Below are positions 1-5,813 of a stretch of DNA of 11,947 nt, in pieces; within the stretch, counting starts at the first letter, position 1, and every line of letters starts with the position of its first letter. The DNA comes from Pseudomonadota bacterium (lineage in GTDB: Bacteria; Myxococcota_A; Polyangia; Polyangiales; Polyangiaceae), in assembly GCA_023432025.1 (NCBI GenBank), contig JAEYVE010000283.1, positions 1 to 11,947 on the forward strand, read 5' to 3'. The translations under genes were made by a program, and so were the position numbers. The notes beneath the pieces were generated by a model. That model had not been told where the DNA came from, did no database searches, and saw only the letters and a list, made by a program, of their open reading frames with translations.

Positions 1-130
1 GTCCCCGCCCGTGCCAGCGCCGCCCGTCGCCGCGCCGCCCGTCGCCGGGGCCCCGCCCGTGCCAGCGCCGCCCGTGCCGAAGCCGCCCGTGCCGTCCCCG
101 CCGGTGCCTGGGGTACCGCCCGTGCTCTGG
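1..130 (-). repeat. Low-complexity Gly/Thr/Ala linker-coding repeats
   Basis: Read on the minus strand, this is a run of units close to GGCACGGGCGGC or GCGACGGGCGGC, encoding GTGG and ATGG repeats. It is a coding repeat of the lipoprotein above, not an independent element. Similar but non-identical linker DNA lies at about 1690-1900 (minus) and 2220-2377 (plus). These tracts are likely places for replication slippage or recombination. Confidence 0.7.
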
Positions 131-234
131 TCGCCACCGCCCGACGCTGAATCGTCCGAGCAGCCGAGCGCCAGCCCTGCAGCCAAACCAGAAGTCGCCA
201 AGATCATTTCACGTCGCTTCACGTGCGCGAGCAT
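1..234 (-). CDS. Lipoprotein with Tat-like signal and Gly-rich linker (3' end outside window)
   Basis: This reading frame is open to the left edge, so only the N-terminus is visible. From the ATG at 234 it reads MLAHVKRREMILATSGLAAG, then LALGC followed by SDDSASGGG. The GTG at 222 is an equally possible start and would give VKRREMIL at the N-terminus. The twin arginine before a hydrophobic stretch resembles a Tat signal, and LALGC is a lipobox, so the product is probably a folded protein exported by Tat and anchored as a lipoprotein. After the cysteine there is an acidic patch and then about 45 residues of Gly/Thr/Ala linker with repeated TGG units. The functional domain lies beyond the window and cannot be named. 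In myxobacteria such Tat lipoproteins often carry redox or dioxygenase domains, but nothing here shows that. No strong Shine-Dalgarno precedes either start. Confidence 0.75.
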   Translation of the reverse strand, partial: MLAHVKRREMILATSGLAAGLALGCSDDSASGGGDQSTGGTPGTGGDGTGGFGTGGAGTGGAPATGGAATGGAGTGGD

Positions 235-436
235 GCCGCAACCAGCAGGCGCTGGGGAAGCCCTCATTCGCCACACAGCGCGCGATTTCTCGAGCCAAGC
301 AACCGCTTGCCAAGATTATTCCCATCAACCTGCATGCGGTGCCCGAGCGCGAGAGATTCCTGCGGTGAACAGGAAGGCCTGCACACGCGTCGCTCACGAC
401 ACGCACACGCTCGGAGGCCGGCCTTCGCACCTGAGC
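235..436. other. Intergenic region upstream of the partial lipoprotein
   Basis: These 202 bases separate the end of the EamA gene from the start of the left-edge lipoprotein, both on the minus strand. On the minus strand AATAAT (plus coordinates 315-320) is a good -10 match about 75 bases before the start, but no convincing -35 lies 16-18 bases upstream. TTGGCA with AGAAAT 17 bases later is a second, weak option. The short frames here do not look coding: no ribosome binding site, no domain, Arg/Ala-rich composition. Confidence 0.35.
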
Positions 437-1342
437 TCAGCCGCCGCCCAAGATCAACGACACGCCCACGAGCACCCCTGCGAGAGCCAGAACCTTTCTC
501 GCGTGGATCTTTTCTCCGAACAGAAGCCCACCCACCAAAAAGCTGATCGCGACGTTGGAACGACGTAGCGCGGAGACGAGCGACACCTGAGCACCGGGCA
601 CGCTCAACGCACGGAAGTAAACGCTGTCCGCCAAGAGCAAGAGCAGCGCCACCCACACGATGGATAAGCGGGGCTCGAACGGCGTCGTGCGTGTGCGACG
701 CGGCCACCAGAACACGGAAACCAAGACTGCCTGAAGGAGGGCCGCGTACAGCGTGAAGTAGAGCTGCACGCTCATCGGCGCGAGGCGCGCCGTCTGCAAG
801 AGATGTTTGTCGTAGAGCCCGCTGCCGGCCCCCACGAGCGTTCCTAGGACGAGCCACCCTACCCAGCGACTTCGCATAAGCCGCATACCCTCGCTTCGTC
901 CAAGCACGGAGAACGCGTAGTACGAGCCGATCGCCGCAGTGATGCCGAGCAGCTGCAGCGGCGCAGGCGTTTCACCGAACAGAAGAAGCGCGCCGAGCAC
1001 CGTAAAAATGGGCGCGCTGGCGCGAATGGGTGAAGCGAACGAAATGGGCAGGTGCTTCAAGGCAAAGTAGGTGAGCACCCAAGACAACGTCACGATCATC
1101 GCCTTGACGAAGACGAGAAAGTGCCCGCGGCTCCCCAGAGGCGCGATCCGCACGCCGAGCGCCTCCGCGAGGTCGGGCTGCCACCATCCGAGACTCACCA
1201 CCGGCACGAGCAAGAGGGCGCCGACGACCGTGCAGGCGAACAAAACGGGGAGCACCGCGTTGTCGTCCAGCGAAGCCTTCTTCGAAACATCGTAGAGTCC
1301 CAGAAAGACAGCCGACAACGCTGCGAGAACCAGCCAGGACAC
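437..1342 (-). CDS. EamA/DMT-family permease (drug/metabolite transporter superfamily)
   Basis: A 301-residue integral membrane protein with about ten hydrophobic segments in two EamA halves. Each half ends in the family's loop-helix pattern: SPIRASAPIFTVLGALLLFG then ETP (residues 104-126), and SALRRSNVAISFLVGGLLFG then EKI (257-279). Family members export or import small metabolites; the substrate cannot be told from sequence. The GTG at 1342 is chosen because GGAG sits 4 bases upstream, the length then fits the family (about 300), and the first residues MSWLVLAALSAVFLGLYD form the expected first helix. Going further upstream (to 1618) adds about 92 Arg/Ala-rich residues with no family resemblance. 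The gene lies between two minus-strand lipoprotein genes, with gaps near 200 bases on each side, so it is probably transcribed alone. Confidence 0.88.
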   Translation of the reverse strand: MSWLVLAALSAVFLGLYDVSKKASLDDNAVLPVLFACTVVGALLLVPVVSLGWWQPDLAEALGVRIAPLGSRGHFLVFVKAMIVTLSWVLTYFALKHLPISFASPIRASAPIFTVLGALLLFGETPAPLQLLGITAAIGSYYAFSVLGRSEGMRLMRSRWVGWLVLGTLVGAGSGLYDKHLLQTARLAPMSVQLYFTLYAALLQAVLVSVFWWPRRTRTTPFEPRLSIVWVALLLLLADSVYFRALSVPGAQVSLVSALRRSNVAISFLVGGLLFGEKIHARKVLALAGVLVGVSLILGGG

Positions 1343-1527
1343 GTTGCTCCGAGCGGCGCTCTCGCACGAAGTTGGTTTCTGCGCAAACCCAGGCCGCGAC
1401 GGAAGGGGCGCGGCAGCCCCGAAGAACGCGCCACGCGCCGCGAGCTCGGCATGGTTCGAAAAGAAGGGCGCTTTCCTTCGTGTGTCGCCGCGCCGCTGCC
1501 GGCGCATGCATCGACTGCCTATCGCCG
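1343..1527. other. Intergenic region between EamA gene and short lipoprotein
   Basis: These 185 GC-rich bases hold the GGAG ribosome binding site of the EamA gene at the left edge. A small inverted repeat GGGGC-GCGGCA-GCCCC lies near 1405-1420. I see no further gene and no clear promoter. The region could contain decayed coding sequence of the short lipoprotein upstream on the minus strand, but no recognisable domain survives in any frame. Confidence 0.3.
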
Positions 1528-2007
1528 TCACGAATCGACACGAACGTCGTGGCTCGAGCTGGCGCCGTCCGACATGCGCAGAGCGGTGCGCGTCAGCCGA
1601 AAGTACACGGCCCCCCAACTCGTGAGAGCCCGAGGGGCGGACGCCGCAGGTGTTCGAACGGCCCGGCAGTACATGGGGTACCCGCCGACGCCGTGGAGCT
1701 CTCCTGCGTGACCTGCGGCGCCACCACTACCCGCGCCCCCCTGGTGATCCGCTCCGGTGCCGTTTGCTCCGCCCGCCGGCGCAGACCCACGCCCCCCGGT
1801 GGACGACGCCCCGCCCACCCCTGGAGCACCAGCGAGGCCGCCTCCGTCCCCCCCCGGTCCGTTGCCGCCGGTTTGCCTTTGGCCCCCTGTCGCTTTCTCC
1901 GCGCCGGGCGCGCCAGGCTCCTCTTCACAAGCGTTCAAACCCCACGAAAGGGCCACGCTCACACAAAGCGCTGACCCCAAGCCTCGAACACGCCTCTTCC
2001 CCGTCAC
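1528..2007 (-). CDS. Short lipoprotein made almost wholly of Gly-rich linker; possible remnant
   Basis: A 159-residue product. The start is the GTG at 2007, the only in-frame start close to the signal peptide (GKRRVRGLGSALCVSVALSW followed by GLNAC). The lipobox cysteine is residue 27 and is followed by EEEP. Residues 36-109 are a linker with about 50% Gly plus Ala, Ser and Thr, as in the neighbouring lipoproteins. The remaining 50 residues (from YPMYCRAVRT) match no domain I recognise and are too short for the enzymatic domain such linkers usually carry. It may be a gene that lost its C-terminal domain by deletion or frameshift, or a genuine small surface lipoprotein. No strong Shine-Dalgarno is visible. 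It is transcribed divergently from the rhodanese operon across a 78-base gap. Confidence 0.55.
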   Translation of the reverse strand: MTGKRRVRGLGSALCVSVALSWGLNACEEEPGAPGAEKATGGQRQTGGNGPGGDGGGLAGAPGVGGASSTGGRGSAPAGGANGTGADHQGGAGSGGAAGHAGELHGVGGYPMYCRAVRTPAASAPRALTSWGAVYFRLTRTALRMSDGASSSHDVRVDS

Positions 2008-2041
2008 ACGCCCGGGATAACAAGCCGCCCCATCTATGTCT

Positions 2042-2061
2042 ACTAAGTTGATCGATTTAGT
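2042..2061. promoter_or_regulatory. Operator-like 20-bp imperfect palindrome
   Basis: ACTAAGTTGATCGATTTAGT reads the same on both strands at 16 of 20 positions. The four mismatched positions are two symmetric transition pairs around a central GATC. It lies in the divergent intergenic region and overlaps the candidate -35 of the rhodanese gene, a position typical of a repressor site for a dimeric regulator. This tract is also clearly less GC-rich than its surroundings. No regulator gene is present in the window. Confidence 0.5.
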
Positions 2062-2076
2062 TCCTTTGCATACACT
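2048..2076 (+). promoter_or_regulatory. Candidate sigma-70-type promoter of the rhodanese/CA operon
   Basis: TTGATC (2048-2053) and TACACT (2071-2076) are separated by exactly 17 bases, and each matches the consensus at 4 of 6 positions. The expected transcription start is near 2083, only about 3 bases before the ATG at 2086. There is no Shine-Dalgarno before that ATG, so the message may be leaderless. The -35 lies inside the palindrome at 2042-2061. Confidence 0.5.
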
Positions 2077-2085
2077 TCGCTCACG

Positions 2086-3708
2086 ATGACCAAAAATGAC
2101 TTCGTGCCTCGCAAAACTCCGTCGTTTTTCGGCTGGGGACACACTCGCGCCCTGCACGCAGGCGCGGCTCTGTTGTGCGTAACGAGCTTGGCGTTCGGAT
2201 GCTCGGACGACGACGACAACGGCGACCCCGGGACCGGAGGAAGCGGCGGAACGGCCTCGGGAGGCAGCGCGGGCGCCAAAACGGGCGGCGCAGGCGGCAC
2301 GGGTGGCACGAGCACGAACGGCCCAGGCGGTCTCGGCGGTCTCGGTGGGGACGACCAAGGCGGAGGCTCACAACTCCCCGTGAATGCTCCAGCCGACTTG
2401 GCCACGGAGTCCGCCAGCTCCTACGACGACAACGAGTTCGGGGTGATCTCCGGCACCACCCTCGACCGTTGGCTCGCCGATTGGCCCGCCAACCGTCCTC
2501 GAGGCATCACGGGCCGCCTCATCATTCTCCAGCAAGACTCCAAGGCAGGCGTCACGAAGTTCATCAAACACGACGATGAGCACGTCTTCACTTACGGGTT
2601 CGCAGAGTACGCGTATGCCGACTCGCAGAAGCGCAACAATGGTCTCCTCGACACCTTCGCCACCATCCCGGACGGCGAAGAGACAGACACCATCCTGAAC
2701 GAGTTCGACATCGATCTGACCCGTGATCTCGTCGTGTTTGCTTTCGTCGACGAGGACGCAGTGCCCGGCGCCGCCGTGGACGCCGGCGCGAAGGCCACGA
2801 AGGTTTGGTACAACACCCGCAGCTGGTGGTGGCTCCGCTATTGGGGCGCGGACGCACGCCACCTGGCCATTCTGAACGGCGCCGCCGAAGAAGTGCTCGA
2901 TGCGGCCAGCATCGTCACGGATCCCAGTCCCTTGCCGGCAGCGCCGGGCACCTTCTCGGTGAAGGAGCTTCGCGTCGACAACACGTCGCTCAAAATCGAC
3001 GTTGGCGAGCTGCGCACGCTCGTGCACGACGAAGGGGACGTCGTGCTCGTCGATCCCCGCCGCAAGCAGGAGTATTTCGGTGAAGCGTTCGCGTCGCCCG
3101 CGAACCCGGTCAACGGCAAGCGTCCGGTCTTCGAAGGGCGCATCAAGGGCGCCCGCTTCCTGCCGTGGCAGGCCACTCTGGAAGGCGTCACCATCGGCGG
3201 CGCTCCGGACTACGCCGCGAACGGCGTCGAGGACGCCGTCACGACGCACGCTCTGAAGTTCAAGCCGAAGGCGGCGCTGGTCGCGCTCTACAACGACGAC
3301 GACTACGTCGACTACGACGGCGCGGCGGAAGGCGCCGTCACCATTCACTATTGCGGGCATGGCCGACGCGCATCCACCTGGGCGTTCATTTCGCTCGGCG
3401 TGCTCGGGATCCCGGCGCGGCTCTACGACGGCTCTTGGGTGGAGTGGGGCAACTTGGCGGGAGGCGAAGCCGGGGAGGGCGAGGCCGAGCGTCCATTGCC
3501 CGAAAACTCACCTTGGCGGACGGATCTCGCAGAGCTCACCGTCCACGGCCCGTTCGAAACCCCGACGCCCGGCGCGTTCTACAACGACGCGTCGGCGACC
3601 GTAGGCGAGCAGGTGCTCGAAGCCTCCGCCGCGGGCTTGGACATCAACCCGAACGCCACCCACACCGACGCGATCATTCGAGCAGACCAAGCCTACAAGG
3701 AGGACTGA
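2086..3708 (+). CDS. Lipoprotein tandem-domain rhodanese (thiosulfate/mercaptopyruvate sulfurtransferase-like)
   Basis: A 540-residue exported lipoprotein: signal peptide, then lipobox LAFGC with Cys39, an acidic patch (SDDDDNGD), a Gly/Ala/Thr/Ser linker to about residue 95, then two rhodanese-fold domains. The first (about 115-290) has the Trp-rich WYNTRSWWWLRYWGA segment but no active-site cysteine, as is normal for the inactive half of tandem rhodaneses. The second (about 303-460) has VVLVDPRRKQEYFG, FEGRIKGARFLPW and the active-site loop YCGHGRRAS, with Cys423 as the predicted persulfide-carrying nucleophile. Rhodaneses move sulfane sulfur from thiosulfate or mercaptopyruvate to thiol or cyanide acceptors; the lipobox places this one outside the cytoplasm. 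The signal's n-region is long; the next in-frame start is the GTG at codon 7, also without Shine-Dalgarno. The gene ends 2 bases before the carbonic anhydrase gene. Confidence 0.88.
   Translation: MTKNDFVPRKTPSFFGWGHTRALHAGAALLCVTSLAFGCSDDDDNGDPGTGGSGGTASGGSAGAKTGGAGGTGGTSTNGPGGLGGLGGDDQGGGSQLPVNAPADLATESASSYDDNEFGVISGTTLDRWLADWPANRPRGITGRLIILQQDSKAGVTKFIKHDDEHVFTYGFAEYAYADSQKRNNGLLDTFATIPDGEETDTILNEFDIDLTRDLVVFAFVDEDAVPGAAVDAGAKATKVWYNTRSWWWLRYWGADARHLAILNGAAEEVLDAASIVTDPSPLPAAPGTFSVKELRVDNTSLKIDVGELRTLVHDEGDVVLVDPRRKQEYFGEAFASPANPVNGKRPVFEGRIKGARFLPWQATLEGVTIGGAPDYAANGVEDAVTTHALKFKPKAALVALYNDDDYVDYDGAAEGAVTIHYCGHGRRASTWAFISLGVLGIPARLYDGSWVEWGNLAGGEAGEGEAERPLPENSPWRTDLAELTVHGPFETPTPGAFYNDASATVGEQVLEASAAGLDINPNATHTDAIIRADQAYKED
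3698..3704 (+). promoter_or_regulatory. Strong ribosome binding site for the beta-CA gene, inside the rhodanese gene
   Basis: AAGGAGG lies in the last codons of the rhodanese gene, 6 bases before the ATG at 3711. It fixes the start of the downstream gene and indicates translational coupling. It contrasts with the absence of any Shine-Dalgarno before the first gene of the operon. Confidence 0.85.
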
Positions 3709-3710
3709 AA

Positions 3711-4202
3711 ATGCCCGCCATCCCCGAGTTTCTGAAGGCCAATGAAGAGTACGCGCGTGAATTCTCCAAAGGCGCGCTCCATCTGCCCCCCGCACGAAAG
3801 GTCGCGGTCGTCGTATGCATGGACGCCCGCATCGATCCGGCGCGTGCCCTCGGTCTCCAAGAAGGAGACGCGCACGTGATCCGGAACGCGGGCGGACGCA
3901 TTTCGGATGCCTTGCGCAGCCTGGCCATCAGCCAGACTCTGCTCGGCACCGAGGAGGTCGCCATCGTTCATCACACCGATTGCGGCATGCTTACCTTCTC
4001 CGACGACAGCATTCGAACGAAGCTGCGGCTGGAGAGAAAGGTAGACGCAGACGCCGTCGCGTTCCTGCCGTTCAAGGACCTGGACGGCTCCGTACGCGAC
4101 GACCTAGCGGCCTACAGGGCGTCGCACTTGGTGCGGCAGGACATTCCGGTGCGCGGCTTCGTGTACGACGTGCGCACCGGTCGTCTCCGCGAAGTGGAAT
4201 GA
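3711..4202 (+). CDS. Minimal beta-class carbonic anhydrase (possible carbonyl sulfide hydrolase)
   Basis: A 163-residue cytoplasmic protein without a signal peptide. The beta-CA signature is complete: VVCMDARID gives zinc ligand Cys36 with the Asp38-Arg40 dyad, and VHHTDCGM gives His88 and Cys91. IRNAGGRISDALRSL (57-71) is also typical. Length and ligand spacing match the small Cab/Rv1284-type beta-CAs rather than the roughly 220-residue plant or CynT type. Beta-CAs hydrate CO2 to bicarbonate. This small group also contains the carbonyl sulfide hydrolase of Thiobacillus thioparus, which uses the same ligands to release H2S and CO2 from COS. Coupling to a rhodanese makes COS a reasonable alternative substrate, but that is inference. 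The ATG is set by AAGGAGG 6 bases upstream. Because this product is cytoplasmic and its partner exported, the two act in different compartments unless joined by a diffusing gas. Confidence 0.92.
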   Translation: MPAIPEFLKANEEYAREFSKGALHLPPARKVAVVVCMDARIDPARALGLQEGDAHVIRNAGGRISDALRSLAISQTLLGTEEVAIVHHTDCGMLTFSDDSIRTKLRLERKVDADAVAFLPFKDLDGSVRDDLAAYRASHLVRQDIPVRGFVYDVRTGRLREVE

Positions 4203-4231
4203 CGGCGTCGGGCTTTCCGCCGAAGAGAGCG

Positions 4232-4279
4232 AAAAAAAGAGGCAACCTCCCCTCCGCGGGTGGCTGCCTCTTCTCGTTT
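4232..4279. terminator. Hairpin terminator between convergent CA and OmpA-lipoprotein genes
   Basis: AAGAGGCAACC (4237-4247) pairs with GGCTGCCTCTT (4262-4272), 10 of 11 positions complementary, around a 14-base loop. On the minus strand the stem is followed by seven T residues, so it is a good intrinsic terminator for the OmpA-type gene. On the plus strand the tail is TCTCGTTTCG, a weaker U-tract, so it may also stop the rhodanese/CA transcript. Confidence 0.8.
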
Positions 4280-4299
4280 CGTACGACCTCGCTCGCGGC

Positions 4300-5157
4300 T
4301 CACTGCACGGGCGCGGGTGTCGCCTTCTTGATGACGAGCTCGACGCGACGATTGTTGGCACGCCCCTCGGGCGTCGCGTTGTCGGCGATGGGATCCGACT
4401 CACCGAGACCCACCGCCTTCAGCTTGGTTTCGTCGACGCCCTCACTGACCAAGAACGTTTCCACGGATTCCGCGCGCGCCTTCGAGAGCTTCATGTTGCT
4501 CTCTTCCGAGCCGACGGAGTCCGTGTGGCCTTCGATGACCACGGTTTGGCTGGGCTGCAGCTGCTTCAAGGCTTCTGCCACCAAGCGCAGCCGCTGCTCG
4601 GCGAGGGGCAAGAGCTGCGACTGCCCCGTCTTGAACAGCACCTCGCCCGAAAGAGTCACGACGGTTTCGTTCGCCTCTTCCTTGACCCGCCCCAGCTCTT
4701 CGAGGCTTTGAATGGCCTTGTCTGCGCGGGCCTCTGCCTCTTGCTGCGCACGCTGCGTCTCGGTCAGCTTGCGCTGCGTCTCGCTGAGCCCTCGCTCCGC
4801 CGCGACGCGCCCCTGCTCTTGCAGCGTGACGTACTCTTTTTTGGCTTCATCCAAGCGCCTTTCGCTCTCGAACTGCGCGCCTCGAGCCGCCGCTTGACGC
4901 GCCTGGCGATCGGCCAGGTACGCGAGCTGCTGCTCTTGCACGGAACCTTCCTCCGCTCCTTCGGCGTCCTTCAAGAGCTTGCGCGCCTCCAGGAGCTCGT
5001 CGGGCGCATAACGCGCCGCTGGCCCTCGCGAGGCTTGCTCGTACGCGCTGCGCGCCGCGACGAGCTGTTGAGACGGCCCAGCGGATGCGCAGCCGAGCAG
5101 CAGCCCGGACGCCAAAAGGGCCGTCGAACCGAACGGCAACTTCGACAGAATTCTCAC
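4300..5157 (-). CDS. DUF4398-OmpA lipoprotein
   Basis: A 285-residue lipoprotein: signal peptide with lipobox LLLGC (Cys23), a DUF4398-type Ala/Glu/Arg-rich helical region (about 31-105), a likely coiled coil (about 105-162), then an OmpA C-terminal peptidoglycan-binding domain (166-277). That domain has TLSGEVLFKTGQSQLLP, VVIEGHTDSVGS, NMKLSKARAESVETFL with the ligand-contacting Asp/Arg neighbourhood, GLGESDPIADN and ANNRRVEL. It probably tethers the outer membrane to peptidoglycan. Start is the GTG at 5157, preceded after 5 bases by six consecutive G residues (plus 5163-5168) instead of AGGAGG. It follows the DUF4398 lipoprotein gene by 78 bases on the same strand, probably as the second gene of an operon, and ends at a strong terminator. 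Confidence 0.92.
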   Translation of the reverse strand: MRILSKLPFGSTALLASGLLLGCASAGPSQQLVAARSAYEQASRGPAARYAPDELLEARKLLKDAEGAEEGSVQEQQLAYLADRQARQAAARGAQFESERRLDEAKKEYVTLQEQGRVAAERGLSETQRKLTETQRAQQEAEARADKAIQSLEELGRVKEEANETVVTLSGEVLFKTGQSQLLPLAEQRLRLVAEALKQLQPSQTVVIEGHTDSVGSEESNMKLSKARAESVETFLVSEGVDETKLKAVGLGESDPIADNATPEGRANNRRVELVIKKATPAPVQ

Positions 5158-5235
5158 GGATACCCCCCAGTCGATGAAATCCCGGCCTTCGCCCGGCCTC
5201 GGCGGTGCACTCGATCACGTCGGAGCACGAAGACG

Positions 5236-5601
5236 TCAGAACGTGCCGGTCTGCGAACGCAGACGCTCCACGCGCCGCGCCGCCGCGTCCGCCTCGCTGC
5301 GCACCTGCTGCTCCGTCGTCAGTGAGCGCGCGAGGTTCGCGTCCGCCGAGGCGCGCTCCAGCGCTTCCCTCGCGGCTTCCGACTCGCCCTCGCCCATCTG
5401 TGTCTCGGCTTGCGCCATGTTGTCCTCGGCCATCTTGATGTGCAGCGCCGCTTGCGGGACCTGCGCGGCACCGGAAGCCTCCGCTGCGCTGATGGCTGCT
5501 CTCGCGTCAGCGACCTCTCCGTGCGTTACGGCAGACGAGCCGCACGCAGCCAAGAAGAGCGCTGCCCCCATTCCAACCCAATGAACCGACGTAAAGCTCA
5601 T
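5236..5601 (-). CDS. DUF4398 lipoprotein
   Basis: A 121-residue lipoprotein with signal peptide MSFTSVHWVGMGAALFLAAC (lipobox LAAC, Cys20), followed by about 95 residues that look fully alpha-helical and rich in Ala, Glu and Arg. Its mature part resembles the N-terminal DUF4398 region of the next gene, suggesting duplication or domain sharing. I chose the ATG at 5601 over that at 5607 because eight G residues (plus 5609-5616) act as the likely ribosome binding site: 7 bases from 5601 but only 1 from 5607. Function unknown; members sit beside OmpA lipoproteins in proteobacteria and myxobacteria and are presumed to be periplasmic helical scaffold proteins. It is the first gene of the minus-strand pair. 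Confidence 0.85.
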   Translation of the reverse strand: MSFTSVHWVGMGAALFLAACGSSAVTHGEVADARAAISAAEASGAAQVPQAALHIKMAEDNMAQAETQMGEGESEAAREALERASADANLARSLTTEQQVRSEADAAARRVERLRSQTGTF

Positions 5602-5608
5602 GGACATT

Positions 5609-5616
5609 CCCCCCCC
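5609..5616 (-). promoter_or_regulatory. Poly-G ribosome binding site
   Basis: Eight consecutive G residues on the minus strand end 7 bases before the ATG at 5601 and only 1 base before the ATG at 5607, which favours 5601. G-runs can pair with the CCUCC anti-Shine-Dalgarno through G-C and G-U pairs. Similar runs precede the genes starting at 5157 (six G) and 9541 (six G). Confidence 0.5.
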
Positions 5617-5800
5617 AACATCTCGAAAACACCCTGGAGTAATTTCTGAACGTGGTGACCTCGGCGCGCAAGGTCGGGAAACGAGATACGCCGCGCTTGC
5701 TCGCCGGTAACTCTCGCTAACGCAATACGAATGACCATGCGCATCAGGATCGAGTGACCCGTTCCTAGCCTCCGTCTATCGTGGGAAAACCGAACCACCG

Positions 5801-5806
5801 AGGAGG
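5801..5806 (+). promoter_or_regulatory. Ribosome binding site deciding the VOC gene start
   Basis: AGGAGG lies 7 bases before the GTG at 5814. It selects that GTG over the upstream in-frame GTG at 5781, which has no ribosome binding site. Confidence 0.85.
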
Positions 5807-5813
5807 CGCACGC

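Larger units (their letters stand above)
5602..5813. other. Divergent intergenic region, DUF4398 gene / VOC gene
   Basis: These bases hold control signals for two divergent genes. On the minus strand TTGCGC and AGAAAT about 18 bases apart, ahead of the poly-G ribosome binding site, are a weak promoter candidate. On the plus strand ATACGAAT near 5724-5731 is a possible -10 with no good -35. No further gene is seen. Confidence 0.3.

Noticed and set aside
1..160. CRISPR-like or tandem repeat array
   Set aside because: The repeat units are irregular and in frame with a Gly-rich lipoprotein linker; there are no spacers.
1343..1618. N-terminal extension of the EamA transporter
   Set aside because: The extension is Arg/Ala-rich and unlike the family; the GTG at 1342 with GGAG upstream gives the normal length.
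1593..1928. 111-codon minus-strand frame overlapping the short lipoprotein
   Set aside because: No signal peptide, ribosome binding site or motif; the overlapping frame has a clear signal peptide and lipobox.
2368..3360. 330-codon open frame on the minus strand opposite the rhodanese gene
   Set aside because: Antisense shadow: Val/Arg/Glu-rich, no motif, and the opposite strand encodes a clear tandem rhodanese.
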